A stretch of 64,000 nucleotides of DNA from Pirellula sp. SH-Sr6A (lineage in GTDB: Bacteria > Planctomycetota > Planctomycetia > Pirellulales > Pirellulaceae): contig NZ_CP011272.1 of assembly GCF_001610875.1 (NCBI RefSeq), forward strand, positions 1,159,988 through 1,223,987, read 5' to 3'. The position numbers were made by a program, and so were the translations under genes. The notes under the pieces were generated by a model. It was not told the origin of the DNA and made no database searches. It saw only the letters and a program-made list of their open reading frames with translations. Within the stretch, counting starts at the first letter, position 1. Each line of letters opens with the position of its first letter. This document shows, piece after piece, positions 27,401-36,829 of the stretch.

Positions 27401-28431
27401 AGTCGCTCGTTGACGATTGGAAACCGGTGACTGAGATGTCTGGTGATATTCAAAATGGCATCGCCATGTACCGCAAGCATTGCGCACTGTGTCATAAGCA
27501 TGGCGAAATCGGCGTGGCGATTGGGCCCAACCTGACAGGCATGGCGGTCCACCCTAAAGACGAGATCCTGATGAACATCTTGGACCCATCACGCAGCGTT
27601 GAGAACAACTTCCGAAACTACCAGATTCTGACAGTGGACGGCACCGTTCTCACAGGAATGCTCGCAGGGGAATCGGCCAATTCGCTTCGCCTGATCAACT
27701 CGCAAGGAAAAGAGGAACAGGTTCTGCGCGAAGATATCGAGGAACTCAATGCATCGACCAAATCGCTGATGCCTGAAGGCTTCGAGAGCCAGATGACGAA
27801 ACAAGAAATGGCCGACCTATTGAGCTTCCTCGCCAACCGAGGTCGTTACACGCCCTTGTCGCTGACTGGCGTGTCGACGCTCAGCGGCCCGAAAGGGATG
27901 CCGGGACCACGAGGGGCGACGGGAGAGCCTTTTGTATTGAAGGAAGTCGGAGTCGTTGAGTTCGAAGGTGTCCCCTTTGAACTCATCGATCCGCAGTCAG
28001 GCCGAACAGCGAACATCATCGCTTTGCAAGCACCGCGCGGAAACGCCCCGACGTCTTTGCCTAACAGTGTTTCCATCCCATGCCTTGGAAAGGTCTCCGC
28101 AATCCACTTGCTAGGAGGAATTGCGTCGTTTGGATATCCCATCAATAAAAACGAGTCGACCAGCATGGTCGTCCGGGCTCATTATGTCGATGGATCCAAA
28201 TCGGAATTTGAGCTCATCAACGGTAAGCAAATTGCGAATTACCAAGAGCGAGTGGACGTTCCGGACTCCAAATTCGCATTGGACGCCAACGGCAAACAAA
28301 TTCGATACTTGAAAATTCCTCTCACAGCATCGAAGGAATTAAAGAGTATAGAGCTCGCGAAGGGTGATGATTTTTCGACGCCGCTTGTGTTCGCGATTAC
28401 GGTCGAGTCCGCAAACGCCGATTCGCACTAA
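24478..28431 (+). CDS. Giant PVC-type dehydrogenase/cytochrome c protein
   Basis: 1317 residues with a signal peptide (about 1-26) and an AAGGA before the start. The N-terminal part (about 100-520) is a beta-propeller of the PVC membrane-bound-dehydrogenase type: WDERGRLWICETIDYPNE, DTDNDGVADKFT, GVLVQDG, WIWGMQGYN, DGNVWVLDWYNYIVQHNPTP. Residues about 535-960 are helical HEAT-like repeats. A class I cytochrome c domain has C1002-x-x-C-H (CALCHKHG), with GIAVGPNLTGM-like and LMPEGFESQM segments after it. A small C-terminal beta domain with HYVDGSKSEFE closes the protein. The family is thought to oxidise sugars in the periplasm and pass electrons through heme; the substrate is unknown. Ten base pairs from the MarR gene. 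Confidence 0.85.
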   Translation: MVHLLLRRILFAKLALLSFTTHQLLAQPSSPQPTGNEKEIAVEKANREFPTPEMSVPHLDTSLFQFVDVGAKIPNYTPGQRWGTQGKPLTLMQKPLTAERSIETYATPKDFQLSLWASEAATNWPEQTAAPKPYMGLQGKPIAMNWDERGRLWICETIDYPNELQSTPAAGRDRIKICEDTDNDGVADKFTLFAQHLSIPSTLISYRGGVLVQDGQKTIYLKDVDGDDRADFRQELITGWAMGDTHGGVSNFQYGPDNWIWGMQGYNNSEPVINGERQMRFRQGFWRFKPRSAPSAKTSPAFALDKESGTPASDSTTSYDQHTLRVDALEFVRATNNNTWGLGFSEEGYVFGSTANGCPSVHMPIPNRFYDQVAGWSPKTLERIAPTNAFIPFDEPVRQVDQHGGYTAAAGHALYTARNYPPAWWNKIGMVCEPTAHLVGGFVLEKDGAGYKSRNTFNVVASLDDWVAPIMSEVGPDGNVWVLDWYNYIVQHNPTPNGFQTGKGAAYESDLRDKRFARVYRLLYKQTNAPTSPQSLRDASLDALVQALKSDNFFWRRTAQRLLVERNSTDAATLRSLVDLVSDSKLDAIGLSPAAMHAIWTLSGLVEQGNEAARDALRKACETGIRHPSSPVRHAAVESMAPADLQMASKAGLLQDKDPRVQLAMLLRLAEDASDAITPEALAQHLVQTPAVADDSILLDAWTSAASKHAVPVLAGLVHQKQEFSVAVQDRIAVLGEHVARSNPTPADLEKLLQGDPRSPAHVPVWQGLAKGWPREGKVELSQSAQDRIRKEFLAETIPIENRAALLSIADKWSIAGLPELAERIQGTLFQTALDANEPMEKRLEAWDQAIKLAPTSPNIMRAARQLLTPQLAPSPAMRALMSLQAARVEGLADEVLLLRKKLSPQVASAALTLLLSRAETTRELLDSIADGKVQFLDLQLDQRQALMNHPMRELANYAKELMAKQGALVSTNRQSLVDDWKPVTEMSGDIQNGIAMYRKHCALCHKHGEIGVAIGPNLTGMAVHPKDEILMNILDPSRSVENNFRNYQILTVDGTVLTGMLAGESANSLRLINSQGKEEQVLREDIEELNASTKSLMPEGFESQMTKQEMADLLSFLANRGRYTPLSLTGVSTLSGPKGMPGPRGATGEPFVLKEVGVVEFEGVPFELIDPQSGRTANIIALQAPRGNAPTSLPNSVSIPCLGKVSAIHLLGGIASFGYPINKNESTSMVVRAHYVDGSKSEFELINGKQIANYQERVDVPDSKFALDANGKQIRYLKIPLTASKELKSIELAKGDDFSTPLVFAITVESANADSH

Positions 28432-28457
28432 TCGACCTCAAGGCAGCGTGAGCAAAA

Positions 28458-28481
28458 AGCTGGGGAACATTCACTCCAGCT
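28458..28481 (+). terminator. Hairpin after the PVC dehydrogenase gene
   Basis: A 6-bp perfect stem extendable to 8 with one wobble pair and an 8-base loop starts 27 bases past the stop. No T-tract follows, so termination is uncertain. Confidence 0.3.
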
Positions 28482-28536
28482 AATTAGACCGACGAAGTGC
28501 TATATGGTTCGATGAGAGGTCGATAGCCGAAAAGTC

Positions 28537-31500
28537 ATGGAGCGTGCAAAGGAACTGGCGGAGCGATTGTGTCTATACAATCGCGAGTTTCAAATCGCAC
28601 AGTTATTGGAGGCATTGGGAAACGCGAGCAACGGAGTCGCTGAAATATTGCTTTTGCCGGGGCCGTCCGGTGTCGGCAAAACCTCGTTGGCAAACGCGGT
28701 GCGCCTACCTGCCCGCGAATCCAATTGCCTCGTTCTCGAAGGGAAGTTCAATCAGTTTGATGCCGACGTTCCCTTTGTGGCACTTCGTCAGATGTTGCAG
28801 CAATTGTGCACAACGATCTTATCGGCCAGTTCGGTCGATCGGAACGCGTGGCGCGAGCAGCTTCGGCTCGCGGTGAAGGACCACGGAGCACTGCTCATCC
28901 ACTTGGTTCCAGAGTTTGCTCCACTTCTGGGAGAGCAACCTCCACTCGAACCCATCGGACCGCTCGAGGCCCGTTATCGGTTTGAAGCGATGATTCAAGG
29001 TGTCTTGAAGGTCGTTTGTCGCCCCGAAAATCCCCTTGTGATGTTCATCGACGACTGCCAATGGGCTGATCCAGCATCGATCCATTTGTTAAAGAATCTA
29101 GCGATCGGCAGCGATCTCCACTTTCTCTTTCTGATCGCAGCTTACCGGGACGAGAAAACCAATGCAGCCCTTCCATTCTTTTCACTCGTTCGAGATTGGG
29201 AACGTCAATCCGTCTCGGTCAGGCGATGCGATTTACCGGGTCTGTCGCTGGAGGGGATCAAAAAGATGATGCGAGACCGGGGGCTGACAACTTCCGGTGA
29301 CGATGAAACTTTGCCTCAGACTATCCTTTCCCGTTCGGCGGGAAATGCGCTATTCGCGAGAGAGTTGGTCCAACTCGTATCTCAAAAGGGTTCTCACAGA
29401 CAAGACAATGAGCAGGCTGCAGATCTCTCGAGAGAAGGGGTAGCTTTTCTTCCGGGCAATATCCTCGACGTATTCACCTCGAAGATTGCTCATCTCGGCA
29501 ACTCCTTTCAGTCTCTGTTGTCCACTGCTTCGTGTTTAGGGCATGGCTTCGAGCTAGGTGTCTTAGCCAGCTGCGCGGGCATATCGAAATCCGAGTGCCA
29601 GTCTTTACTGGATCGAGGAATTCCGGAACTGATCGTTCCATTCGAAAAACATCGAGCCTTGTATTCGCAATCCGTCGGATCATCGCAGCAATGGTTTCGC
29701 TTTCGGCACGATCGAATCCAGCAGGCTGCGCTTGGATTTATTCCTATCGAAGATCTTCCGTCCACTCGGATGCAAGTTGCCTTTCGAATGTTGGAGAGTT
29801 ATACCGAGCAGGAACGGCTCGAGTTCGCATGCGATTTAGCAGAACACATCAACGCTGGATCTCATTTGCTTCGCGACGAAGCCGACGTTTTTCGTTGTGT
29901 CGCATTGAATTTGACCGCAGCCGAAAGTGCAATGACCGCGACCGCTTACCGTTCCGCGCTCCGGTATCACCGCGCTGCCCGAAAGTGTATTGTGGAGTCG
30001 AATCTAAAAGAGGTCTTTTGGCAAAAGGAGTACGAGCTTGCCTTCAAACTCTACGTGGACCATGCTGAAACAGAGTATCTCGAAGGAGACTTTTCCGAGG
30101 CCGAACGATGCATCCAAGCAGCGATAGTCCGCGCCACGTCACCCATCGAAAAAGCCAATGCGAGAGTCCTCTCGCTAATTCATTGCACCATGCGGGGCAT
30201 GTACCAGGAAGCGATCGACGTTGGAACGACCGCATTGCAGGAACTTGAGGTGTCCCTCCCGCAAGAAGGGGACTTGGTGTCGAGAGACCTGGTCATTTCT
30301 CAAATTTTCGGTCAATTGGAGGAGAGGCATTTTCGGCCCACGGATGGACGTTCCACAGGGACAGAGGATCCAGTTGTCCGTTGTATCGTTCAGATTCTAA
30401 CCGCCATGGGGCCTCCCTGTTATCGCGTGCGCCAATCGCTGTGGGGTTGGATCGTTCCGATGATCGTACAAAAGATTCTGAGCCATGGTCCACTCCCCCA
30501 GCTTTGTTATAGCTTTTCTGCCATGACTGGATTGCTGACCTACCTGGGATATGACCCCAACGATACGAAGCGATTCATGGAACTCACGGAGAATTGGATC
30601 TCCAGCGCGGACCCTTCCTATTCCGATCGCTCGGTGGCTCACATGATGCTAGGTAGCTCAGCGCGACACTGGTTCTCTCCGTTGGCTGACTGTTCCGACA
30701 ACTATCGAAAAGCGATGGAAATGGGAAAGCAATCTGGCAATTTGCAGTACGCAACCTATGCGTTGGCGCATGACATGTATTGCTCCTACTTTGCCGGTCG
30801 ATCCTTGCAGGAGATTGTCTATGACAGTGAAGTCGCACTCGAGTTCTGTCGGTCGCGTCAGAATCTTTGGGCAGTAGATCTGCTGCAGGGAGGCGTCCGT
30901 GCTATCCAGTTGCTTCATGCCCCTCACCAACCCTCGTCAGCGGACGAGATCGATTTTCTAAATGGATTGGAGTCGCGTAGTCATCGCCAAGTCGCCGTGA
31001 TTTATCACGTCATGTTGGCCGAGGCCAATCTTTTCCTCGGCGAATTCAACAAGGCCTGGGAACATTCGGAAATCGCCCATCGAGACTTGGATTTCGTCGC
31101 GACCCAAGGCCTGTTGCCTTGGCCAGAACACTTGGTCACCCGACTCCTCTTGATGGTCATGATGGCAACAGAGCCATCGGTGGTTTCGGAGCAACAAGAT
31201 GGCCAAAACAGGAAAGAAGAGTTCGACGCAATGATGATGCGACTCTTCCAGTGGGCGGAGCAATGTCCACAAAACTATTTGAATAAGCTCTATCTCCTTC
31301 AAGCCGAAATGGCTCGTCGGGATGGGGATTATCCAAAGGCGGCATGGCTCTTTGACCGCGCCATTGAGGAGTCGAAGCTCTCTGGATTTCTTCAGTGGGA
31401 GAGCCTTGCAAACGAGCGTGCCGCAGAGCTCTGGCGTTCGGTGGGCAATTCTGTTCTCGTTGCGATCTATTGGAGGTCTGCATTTCATGGATACCAGCAG

Positions 31501-32589
31501 TGGGGGGCAAATTCGAAGCTGCGAAAGATGATCGACTCCTTTCGAGAATTGATCGCAACCTCATTGGAACGGACGGATTCGGATCCTGCGGTGTCTAATC
31601 CAGAAATAAAAGACTATTGCCACGCGATCATCGATAGACAGACTCAACTCCTTTCGATGGAAACGAGACGGCTCGAGAACCAACTTGACTCCGAGAAGGC
31701 TACTCAGGTGGTCGGAGCATTGAGATCAGCAGCCGAGACGATGCGACGCGATTTGGCTGCCAATCGAGAAGCGGCCCAACAACTCAAAGAGCAGCGAGAT
31801 CGAGAGCGCGCTATCAAAGAAACACTGGAGCAACGAGTTCAACTTCGAACCCAAGAACTTGAGATCGTTGCGAAGAAACTCAAGGAAGCGAATCGGATTC
31901 TAGAACGTCGCAATGAAGAACTGGACCAATTTGCTTACATCGCTTCGCATGACTTGAAAGCTCCTCTTCACGGTATCACTTTGGTTTCGGCGTGGCTCCG
32001 TGAAGACGGAGGGGAATGGTTACCCGAGTCGTCCCGTCGTTATCTCGATGAGTTGGATCTCCGAGTGCAACGCATGGCGAATCTACTCGATTCGATACTT
32101 TCTTACGCTCGTGCCGGGCGAAGTCTCGAACAAGTAGAGTTGGTGAGCGTGCAAGATTTAATCCATCGCATTTTGGAAAGTCTTCATCGACCGGAAGAGT
32201 TTCGCATTCACGTTCAACTCCCTATGCCGGTCCTCCACACCGATCCCAATGGAATGCAACAGGTATTCCAAAACTTGATCCAAAATGCCATCAAACATCA
32301 CGACCGGATCGATGGAAACATCACTATCTCTTGGCGAAACCTGATCGACATGTACGAATTCGTTGTGGCGGATGATGGCCCGGGAATCGACCCCCGGTAT
32401 CACACCAAGATCTTTCAAATGTTCCAGACGTTGAGACCCTGGACTGAGGTGGAAGGGAGCGGGATCGGACTCTCGATCGCCAAACGCGTGGTCGAGCTCC
32501 ATGGAGGGCAAATCTCTATCGAATCCGAATTGGGACGAGGAACCCGTTTTCGATTCACCTGGCCTATACGTGCGACCGACTATCGATGA
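28537..32589 (+). CDS. AAA-ATPase/TPR sensor histidine kinase
   Basis: 1350 residues, soluble. The N-terminal AAA-16 ATPase has a P-loop GPSGVGKTS (42-50) and Walker [12 protein letters not shown] near 170. A long helical TPR-like middle (about 430-1010) and a coiled coil (about 1030-1125) lead to the kinase core: [15 protein letters not shown] with H1138, an N-box [16 protein letters not shown] and [18 protein letters not shown]. This is the architecture of the large cyanobacterial and proteobacterial AAA-TPR kinases, but without their N-terminal Ser/Thr kinase and GAF domain. The 3' end overlaps a response regulator gene on the other strand by 26 bp. Confidence 0.85.
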   Translation: MERAKELAERLCLYNREFQIAQLLEALGNASNGVAEILLLPGPSGVGKTSLANAVRLPARESNCLVLEGKFNQFDADVPFVALRQMLQQLCTTILSASSVDRNAWREQLRLAVKDHGALLIHLVPEFAPLLGEQPPLEPIGPLEARYRFEAMIQGVLKVVCRPENPLVMFIDDCQWADPASIHLLKNLAIGSDLHFLFLIAAYRDEKTNAALPFFSLVRDWERQSVSVRRCDLPGLSLEGIKKMMRDRGLTTSGDDETLPQTILSRSAGNALFARELVQLVSQKGSHRQDNEQAADLSREGVAFLPGNILDVFTSKIAHLGNSFQSLLSTASCLGHGFELGVLASCAGISKSECQSLLDRGIPELIVPFEKHRALYSQSVGSSQQWFRFRHDRIQQAALGFIPIEDLPSTRMQVAFRMLESYTEQERLEFACDLAEHINAGSHLLRDEADVFRCVALNLTAAESAMTATAYRSALRYHRAARKCIVESNLKEVFWQKEYELAFKLYVDHAETEYLEGDFSEAERCIQAAIVRATSPIEKANARVLSLIHCTMRGMYQEAIDVGTTALQELEVSLPQEGDLVSRDLVISQIFGQLEERHFRPTDGRSTGTEDPVVRCIVQILTAMGPPCYRVRQSLWGWIVPMIVQKILSHGPLPQLCYSFSAMTGLLTYLGYDPNDTKRFMELTENWISSADPSYSDRSVAHMMLGSSARHWFSPLADCSDNYRKAMEMGKQSGNLQYATYALAHDMYCSYFAGRSLQEIVYDSEVALEFCRSRQNLWAVDLLQGGVRAIQLLHAPHQPSSADEIDFLNGLESRSHRQVAVIYHVMLAEANLFLGEFNKAWEHSEIAHRDLDFVATQGLLPWPEHLVTRLLLMVMMATEPSVVSEQQDGQNRKEEFDAMMMRLFQWAEQCPQNYLNKLYLLQAEMARRDGDYPKAAWLFDRAIEESKLSGFLQWESLANERAAELWRSVGNSVLVAIYWRSAFHGYQQWGANSKLRKMIDSFRELIATSLERTDSDPAVSNPEIKDYCHAIIDRQTQLLSMETRRLENQLDSEKATQVVGALRSAAETMRRDLAANREAAQQLKEQRDRERAIKETLEQRVQLRTQELEIVAKKLKEANRILERRNEELDQFAYIASHDLKAPLHGITLVSAWLREDGGEWLPESSRRYLDELDLRVQRMANLLDSILSYARAGRSLEQVELVSVQDLIHRILESLHRPEEFRIHVQLPMPVLHTDPNGMQQVFQNLIQNAIKHHDRIDGNITISWRNLIDMYEFVVADDGPGIDPRYHTKIFQMFQTLRPWTEVEGSGIGLSIAKRVVELHGGQISIESELGRGTRFRFTWPIRATDYR

Positions 32590-33415
32590 CGTCCAAGATC
32601 GCGTTTGGGTTAAAGGGTTTGCGTAGCCAGAAGTCCAATCCATCGGGGCCGAGAGACACCCGATTGTCCTGGAGCGACGCACCGCTCATTCCAATGATTT
32701 GCATTTCGCGAGCGAGGGGATCGTTTCGAATCGATTGAACGACTTTCGCACCGTGGCAGTGCGGAAGATTCATGTCTAAAAGAAGGACCGCATCCGGATG
32801 CTCTCCATGGATGAAATTCAAAGCATCCGCCCCATCCTCGAAAGAGTGAACGTCGCAACCGCGTTTGAGCAAAAACGCCATCAACAGATCTCGCTCGTCC
32901 GAGTTGTCTTCGACCAAAACGATACGCTGTCGGGTCGTTGGAGCCTCGACTTCCTCGAACCCGAATTGCTTGCGTAGATTCGTCAAATCAGATCGGATTT
33001 GGTTCCCCAGTGTTTTCGTATCCTCGGAAAGTGAGGGCGAATCCACGGCACTGGCGTAGACTTCAAATCGGTCGGCTAGATTTCTCAGAAGCTGGTGCAA
33101 TCGATTCTTCTCCGCCCCCCGAAGCGATTCCTCTTTGGCCAGTGCCAGAAGACGCTGAACCGCGAACCCGATACGCTCATTGTCCTCCTCCGGCTCCCTT
33201 TCGGTGCAAACGTCAATGCCGCATGCTTTCCGTAGAAAACCCTGCAGAAAATCGGCACAGCAATGAATCGCTTCCGACAGTCCGGGGTGCATGTCCGCCA
33301 AGCGATCGGAGCAATGATCCAATTCCCGTAGTACGAGATCGACCTCCTTTGCACAGGGCCCCAGATGCCCAAGTAAATTGGCATCGCTTACAACAAAACG
33401 CGATCTGCTTTCCAT
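32564..33415 (-). CDS. Response regulator with helical N-terminal domain
   Basis: 283 residues. The receiver is C-terminal (about 163-280): [17 protein letters not shown], phosphoacceptor D214 in [12 protein letters not shown], a switch serine in MSGAS (S244) and K266 in LRKPFNP. Residues 1-155 are helical with cysteine pairs; the stretch is not an HTH or a recognised output domain. The convergent overlap with the AAA-TPR kinase suggests, but does not prove, that they are partners. Confidence 0.8.
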   Translation of the reverse strand: MESRSRFVVSDANLLGHLGPCAKEVDLVLRELDHCSDRLADMHPGLSEAIHCCADFLQGFLRKACGIDVCTEREPEEDNERIGFAVQRLLALAKEESLRGAEKNRLHQLLRNLADRFEVYASAVDSPSLSEDTKTLGNQIRSDLTNLRKQFGFEEVEAPTTRQRIVLVEDNSDERDLLMAFLLKRGCDVHSFEDGADALNFIHGEHPDAVLLLDMNLPHCHGAKVVQSIRNDPLAREMQIIGMSGASLQDNRVSLGPDGLDFWLRKPFNPNAILDVIDSRSHV

Positions 33416-33667
33416 GAATCGCCGCCCGGATTAGATGATGAGAAGAGTCCGATGATTCTCTCCTCAAGATAATCGAAAACCACAGGCCATGGAAACGCGA
33501 CTTTGCACCAATCTTGTCGCACCCAATGGTTCGCCGCTTCTAGACTCTTTCTAGCAGCAATGCCTCGATTACTAACGCTTTCCGCTCCAGCCCGCGCCCA
33601 CGGCAAACACACCACCTCTCTAGGGTCGTGACGATTCCATTACGACTGGATGGGTCCAAATCAAATG

Positions 33668-35827
33668 CTACCAACCAAACGCAGTTTCCAGCTCCGTGTC
33701 GTCCAATTGGTCGACTTGCGGCAACGTAATGCGTGCGAGGTAGAGCCCTTCGAGTCCGGGTATTTCGCTGACTCGAAAACGCGTTCGTCCGTCAGGACCC
33801 ATTGGCGCCAACTGGTACAAAAGTCGCTTGAAATCGGTCAACTCCGTCCCTGCCGGGATTTTTAATGGAACGACGCAGAATCGCGTTTTTCTTCCTTCGG
33901 GAGTGGTCAACATGACTCGATCGCGTCCGATGACGACGAGCTCCAGGGAATGGTTGTCCACGAACTTCTTCACGATCTGAGGAAGGGTTCTATTCCGAAG
34001 CACCGCGATTTCCATCTGCGATGGTACCATTCCATGCTGCCAAACCGCTTGCCAGTCGATCAACAATCCCGTCTTCGTACCATCCGCAGCCAACTGCAAG
34101 AGTTCGGAGACGCTTCGAAGCTCGGGGACCAAAACCTCGCCCTCCACCGTTCGACTCTGAACTCCGAGACTCGCTTTCCACTCGTCGGGGTCGAACAACA
34201 ACTTTGGCGCAGTTCCTGGTTCCTGCCAAACGGGAGTCGGTCGACTGTGAAGTCTTGCGAGCAAACACAAGGTACTCCACGCAGATGCTTTACTAATAGG
34301 ATCCGCAGTCGTACTCCAAACGAGGCTTCCCTCTTCCACTTTGCAGATACCATCGATGTCCCAGAGGGAGACCAATAGTTCACCAAAGGTTTTTTCTTCG
34401 CCTTCAGGGACGGTTCCCTTCAAATTCCAGCGAGCTTCCGCTTGCTCCCCATTCCCCTCCTTGAGCGGACGAAGAATCGGTAAACCATCGGGCGACATCT
34501 CAATCCGTAATTTCTTTTCGGCCAGAATGGAGTCAAAGAGTTTTTCGAGTGTTGTGTCTTGCGAATCAAACGAGACCGTCACATTTTCGTCTTGTCCCGC
34601 GGCCCGAATGGATGGCCAATCCAGGGTAATCCCAACACCGGTCATTCGTCCGAACAACTCGATGCACTTAACCAATTGAATATCGGAGGCCTTGATCCGA
34701 GCGATGTTGATTGCTGCGGCGCGTTCGGCCCAGACAGGAATAGGCTGGGGAGTAGGGTAAGCCAAAATCGACATCGGCTCATCGAGCGTCTCAATATCCA
34801 GTTCCTTCAACCGACCCGTTCGACCAAACCCGCCGTCTGTCAGTCCGCGCGAAGGTCCGAGCAAGGGCCCGAATTGCCCTGGCCCGAAGATATCAGGCAG
34901 TTTCTCAGTGGATTCCTTTTCCCGTTCGGTCAGATCTTTTTCTTGCTCTGGTTCGCTGCCGGATTGAGGATCCTTTTGGTCTGCTGTCGGGTTGTTTCCG
35001 CCCTCTTTCGATGAATCAGGGGTACGTAAAAAGTCCGTCAACCCAGCCCCCGGGTCCAAAAGCGAGTTGGGGGGCTTGGGACCAGGTTGCGGTTCGGTGT
35101 TTGGACCTGGTCCGATCGGCGGAGTCTCCTCTTTAGGCTCCTCCTTGGGATCATCGACTTTGACGTTTCGGTCGTCGGTTGCAGGCTCGTCGGGAGGTAT
35201 GGGAGGAGCGGCATTGGGGGGGGCATTGTCACTCGATGCCGTATCGTTTCCAGCGGAGGGGGGGAGTGGATTCGAGTCCGGGTCACCAGCCGGCAATTGA
35301 GCTATTGGCTTCTCGGTCTGCATCCAACGGAGAAACCCCCAAAAGGCGAATCCCGCGACGATCGAACTGACCACCCCCAACGTTGCAACCAACAAGATTT
35401 GACGTTTCTTTGCCAACTCACGGCTTTCCCACTCCCGATCCGTACTGGGAAGGGGTGCCCCGGTAGGGAGAGGGATAAACGAGTCGGCGTGAATAGGGAA
35501 TCCGGGCTCACCCGATTTCTCGGCGCTTCCGCCTGGGCTTGATTGCGACTCCCAATCCGTAGGAAGCTGATCCCATGCAAGATTCCCGATCTGCTCGTCG
35601 AGTGGATTGGGTGGGATATTCGTCAGAACCTCGTCCCAGTCCCCATAATCCTCCTTGGTCATGGCCGTCGAATCCAACGAGGCGGGGGCTGCCCCCCTCG
35701 AATCTTTATCTTCGGGAGATTGCTGCGGTATTGCGATCGGTTGCTTGCAGCGAGGGCATGGCAAAGTTTGCCCAAGCAAATGGGGCTGGCGCACCACAAT
35801 CCGACTCTGGCAATTAGGGCAGTTCAT
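33668..35827 (-). CDS. Zinc-ribbon membrane protein with secretin-like (STN-type) C-terminal region
   Basis: 719 residues from the ATG at 35827 (MNCPNCQSR...); an upstream ATG at 35842 adds five residues. The N-terminus has two CxxC pairs (CPNC and CPRC) separated by 18 residues, a zinc ribbon. A membrane helix follows (about 158-184, LLVATLGVVSSIVAGFAFWGF), then a long Pro/Asp-rich spacer, then beta-alpha units such as MTGVGITLDWPSIR and TLEKLFDSILAEKKLRIEM, which look like STN/secretin N-domains. Function is unknown; the fold suggests a protein that bridges cytoplasm and envelope. Divergent from terC. Confidence 0.6.
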   Translation of the reverse strand: MNCPNCQSRIVVRQPHLLGQTLPCPRCKQPIAIPQQSPEDKDSRGAAPASLDSTAMTKEDYGDWDEVLTNIPPNPLDEQIGNLAWDQLPTDWESQSSPGGSAEKSGEPGFPIHADSFIPLPTGAPLPSTDREWESRELAKKRQILLVATLGVVSSIVAGFAFWGFLRWMQTEKPIAQLPAGDPDSNPLPPSAGNDTASSDNAPPNAAPPIPPDEPATDDRNVKVDDPKEEPKEETPPIGPGPNTEPQPGPKPPNSLLDPGAGLTDFLRTPDSSKEGGNNPTADQKDPQSGSEPEQEKDLTEREKESTEKLPDIFGPGQFGPLLGPSRGLTDGGFGRTGRLKELDIETLDEPMSILAYPTPQPIPVWAERAAAINIARIKASDIQLVKCIELFGRMTGVGITLDWPSIRAAGQDENVTVSFDSQDTTLEKLFDSILAEKKLRIEMSPDGLPILRPLKEGNGEQAEARWNLKGTVPEGEEKTFGELLVSLWDIDGICKVEEGSLVWSTTADPISKASAWSTLCLLARLHSRPTPVWQEPGTAPKLLFDPDEWKASLGVQSRTVEGEVLVPELRSVSELLQLAADGTKTGLLIDWQAVWQHGMVPSQMEIAVLRNRTLPQIVKKFVDNHSLELVVIGRDRVMLTTPEGRKTRFCVVPLKIPAGTELTDFKRLLYQLAPMGPDGRTRFRVSEIPGLEGLYLARITLPQVDQLDDTELETAFGW

Positions 35828-35893
35828 CCGAAAAGGTATCAAGGGAACACCACAATGATTTGCAGGGATATGGGATTTGCGGGACCGCCTATT

Positions 35894-35902
35894 TGCTATG
35901 AT
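35894..35902 (+). promoter_or_regulatory. Extended -10 promoter candidate for terC
   Basis: TGC followed by TATGAT (35894-35902) is an extended -10 element 68 bases upstream of the terC start; the -35 region has no good hexamer at 17 bases. Confidence 0.4.
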
Positions 35903-35970
35903 AACCGCGCGACCCTGACAGAAGCAAAAATCGCGTACCGTGGCCTCAAAATCCTTACCCGATCCGGACT

Positions 35971-36825
35971 ATGACATCACTTATACCAAATATCCCAGAC
36001 CCGTTCCTCTTGGCCGCAGGAGTGACCTCCGATGGAAGCCTTACCGGAAACATCATCGCCCTGATCGCTCTTTCGGCGATGGAGATTGTGCTGGGTATCG
36101 ACAACTTGGTTTTTCTCTCCGTCCTTTCGAGTCGATTGCCGAAGGAGCAGCAAAAGTCGGCGCGTTTGATTGGTCTGGCCCTCGCCATGGGTATGCGGAT
36201 TGGTCTGCTCGCTTTCCTCTTTTTGATTCTTAAGCTGAAGGATCCGTTCTTCACGCTTGACTCCTTGCCTCTTTGGGAGGGTGCCAAGCAATGGCTGCAA
36301 GCGAACGAAGAGATCAACGGTGTTTCCATCAAGGACTTGATCCTCATCGCCGGTGGGCTTTTCCTACTTTGGAAAAGCGTGAAGGAGATTCACCATCTCG
36401 TCGGAGGTCACCACGAATCTCACAACGCGGCCGCCCCCCCGAGTTACGCGTCTGTCTTGATCCAAGTCATGGTACTGGACTTGGTCTTCTCCCTCGACTC
36501 GGTCATTACCGCAGTGGGGATGGCTGACCAGCTTTGGGTCATGATTTCTGCGGTCCTTCTCTCCGTTCTCATCATGATGATCTTTGCAAACAGCGTCGCG
36601 GAGTTCGTGGAAAAGAATCCGACCGTGAAGATGCTGGCGGTGGCGTTCCTGGTAATGATCGGAGCCATGTTGATTGCGGACGGCAGCGGGACTCACGTCA
36701 GCAAAGGTTACGTGTACTTTGCAATGCTTTTCTCGCTCAGCGTCGAAGTCCTCAATTTGCGTGCGAAATACAAAGCCGAAGAAGCAGCCTTGCAAAAATC
36801 GTACACCGAGGGGGAAGGGTACTAG
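35971..36825 (+). CDS. TerC-family integral membrane protein
   Basis: 284 residues and about seven or eight helices. The signature regions are ALSAMEIVLGIDNLVFLSVL in the first helices and MVLDLVFSLDSVITAVGMAD in the second half, with the acidic residues in helices conserved in this family. TerC proteins export Mn2+ or assist metallation of secreted enzymes. The following FAD oxidoreductase gene starts 4 bp after the stop, so the two form an operon. I saw no manganese riboswitch upstream. Confidence 0.9.
   Translation: MTSLIPNIPDPFLLAAGVTSDGSLTGNIIALIALSAMEIVLGIDNLVFLSVLSSRLPKEQQKSARLIGLALAMGMRIGLLAFLFLILKLKDPFFTLDSLPLWEGAKQWLQANEEINGVSIKDLILIAGGLFLLWKSVKEIHHLVGGHHESHNAAAPPSYASVLIQVMVLDLVFSLDSVITAVGMADQLWVMISAVLLSVLIMMIFANSVAEFVEKNPTVKMLAVAFLVMIGAMLIADGSGTHVSKGYVYFAMLFSLSVEVLNLRAKYKAEEAALQKSYTEGEGY
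36811..36819 (+). promoter_or_regulatory. Shine-Dalgarno deciding the GTG start of the FAD oxidoreductase
   Basis: GGGGAAGGG lies 10 bases before the GTG at 36830 inside the end of terC. It supports the GTG start and not the ATG at 36674, which would overlap terC by 152 bases. Confidence 0.55.
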
Positions 36826-36829
36826 CCGC

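Noticed and set aside
33388-33615. A 75-codon minus-strand open frame overlapping the response regulator start
   Set aside because: No domain, no Shine-Dalgarno and overlap with the start of a supported gene.
35843-35970. A yybP-ykoY-type manganese riboswitch upstream of terC
   Set aside because: No paired-stem pattern or conserved junction sequence was seen in this 128-bp gap; only an extended -10 element.
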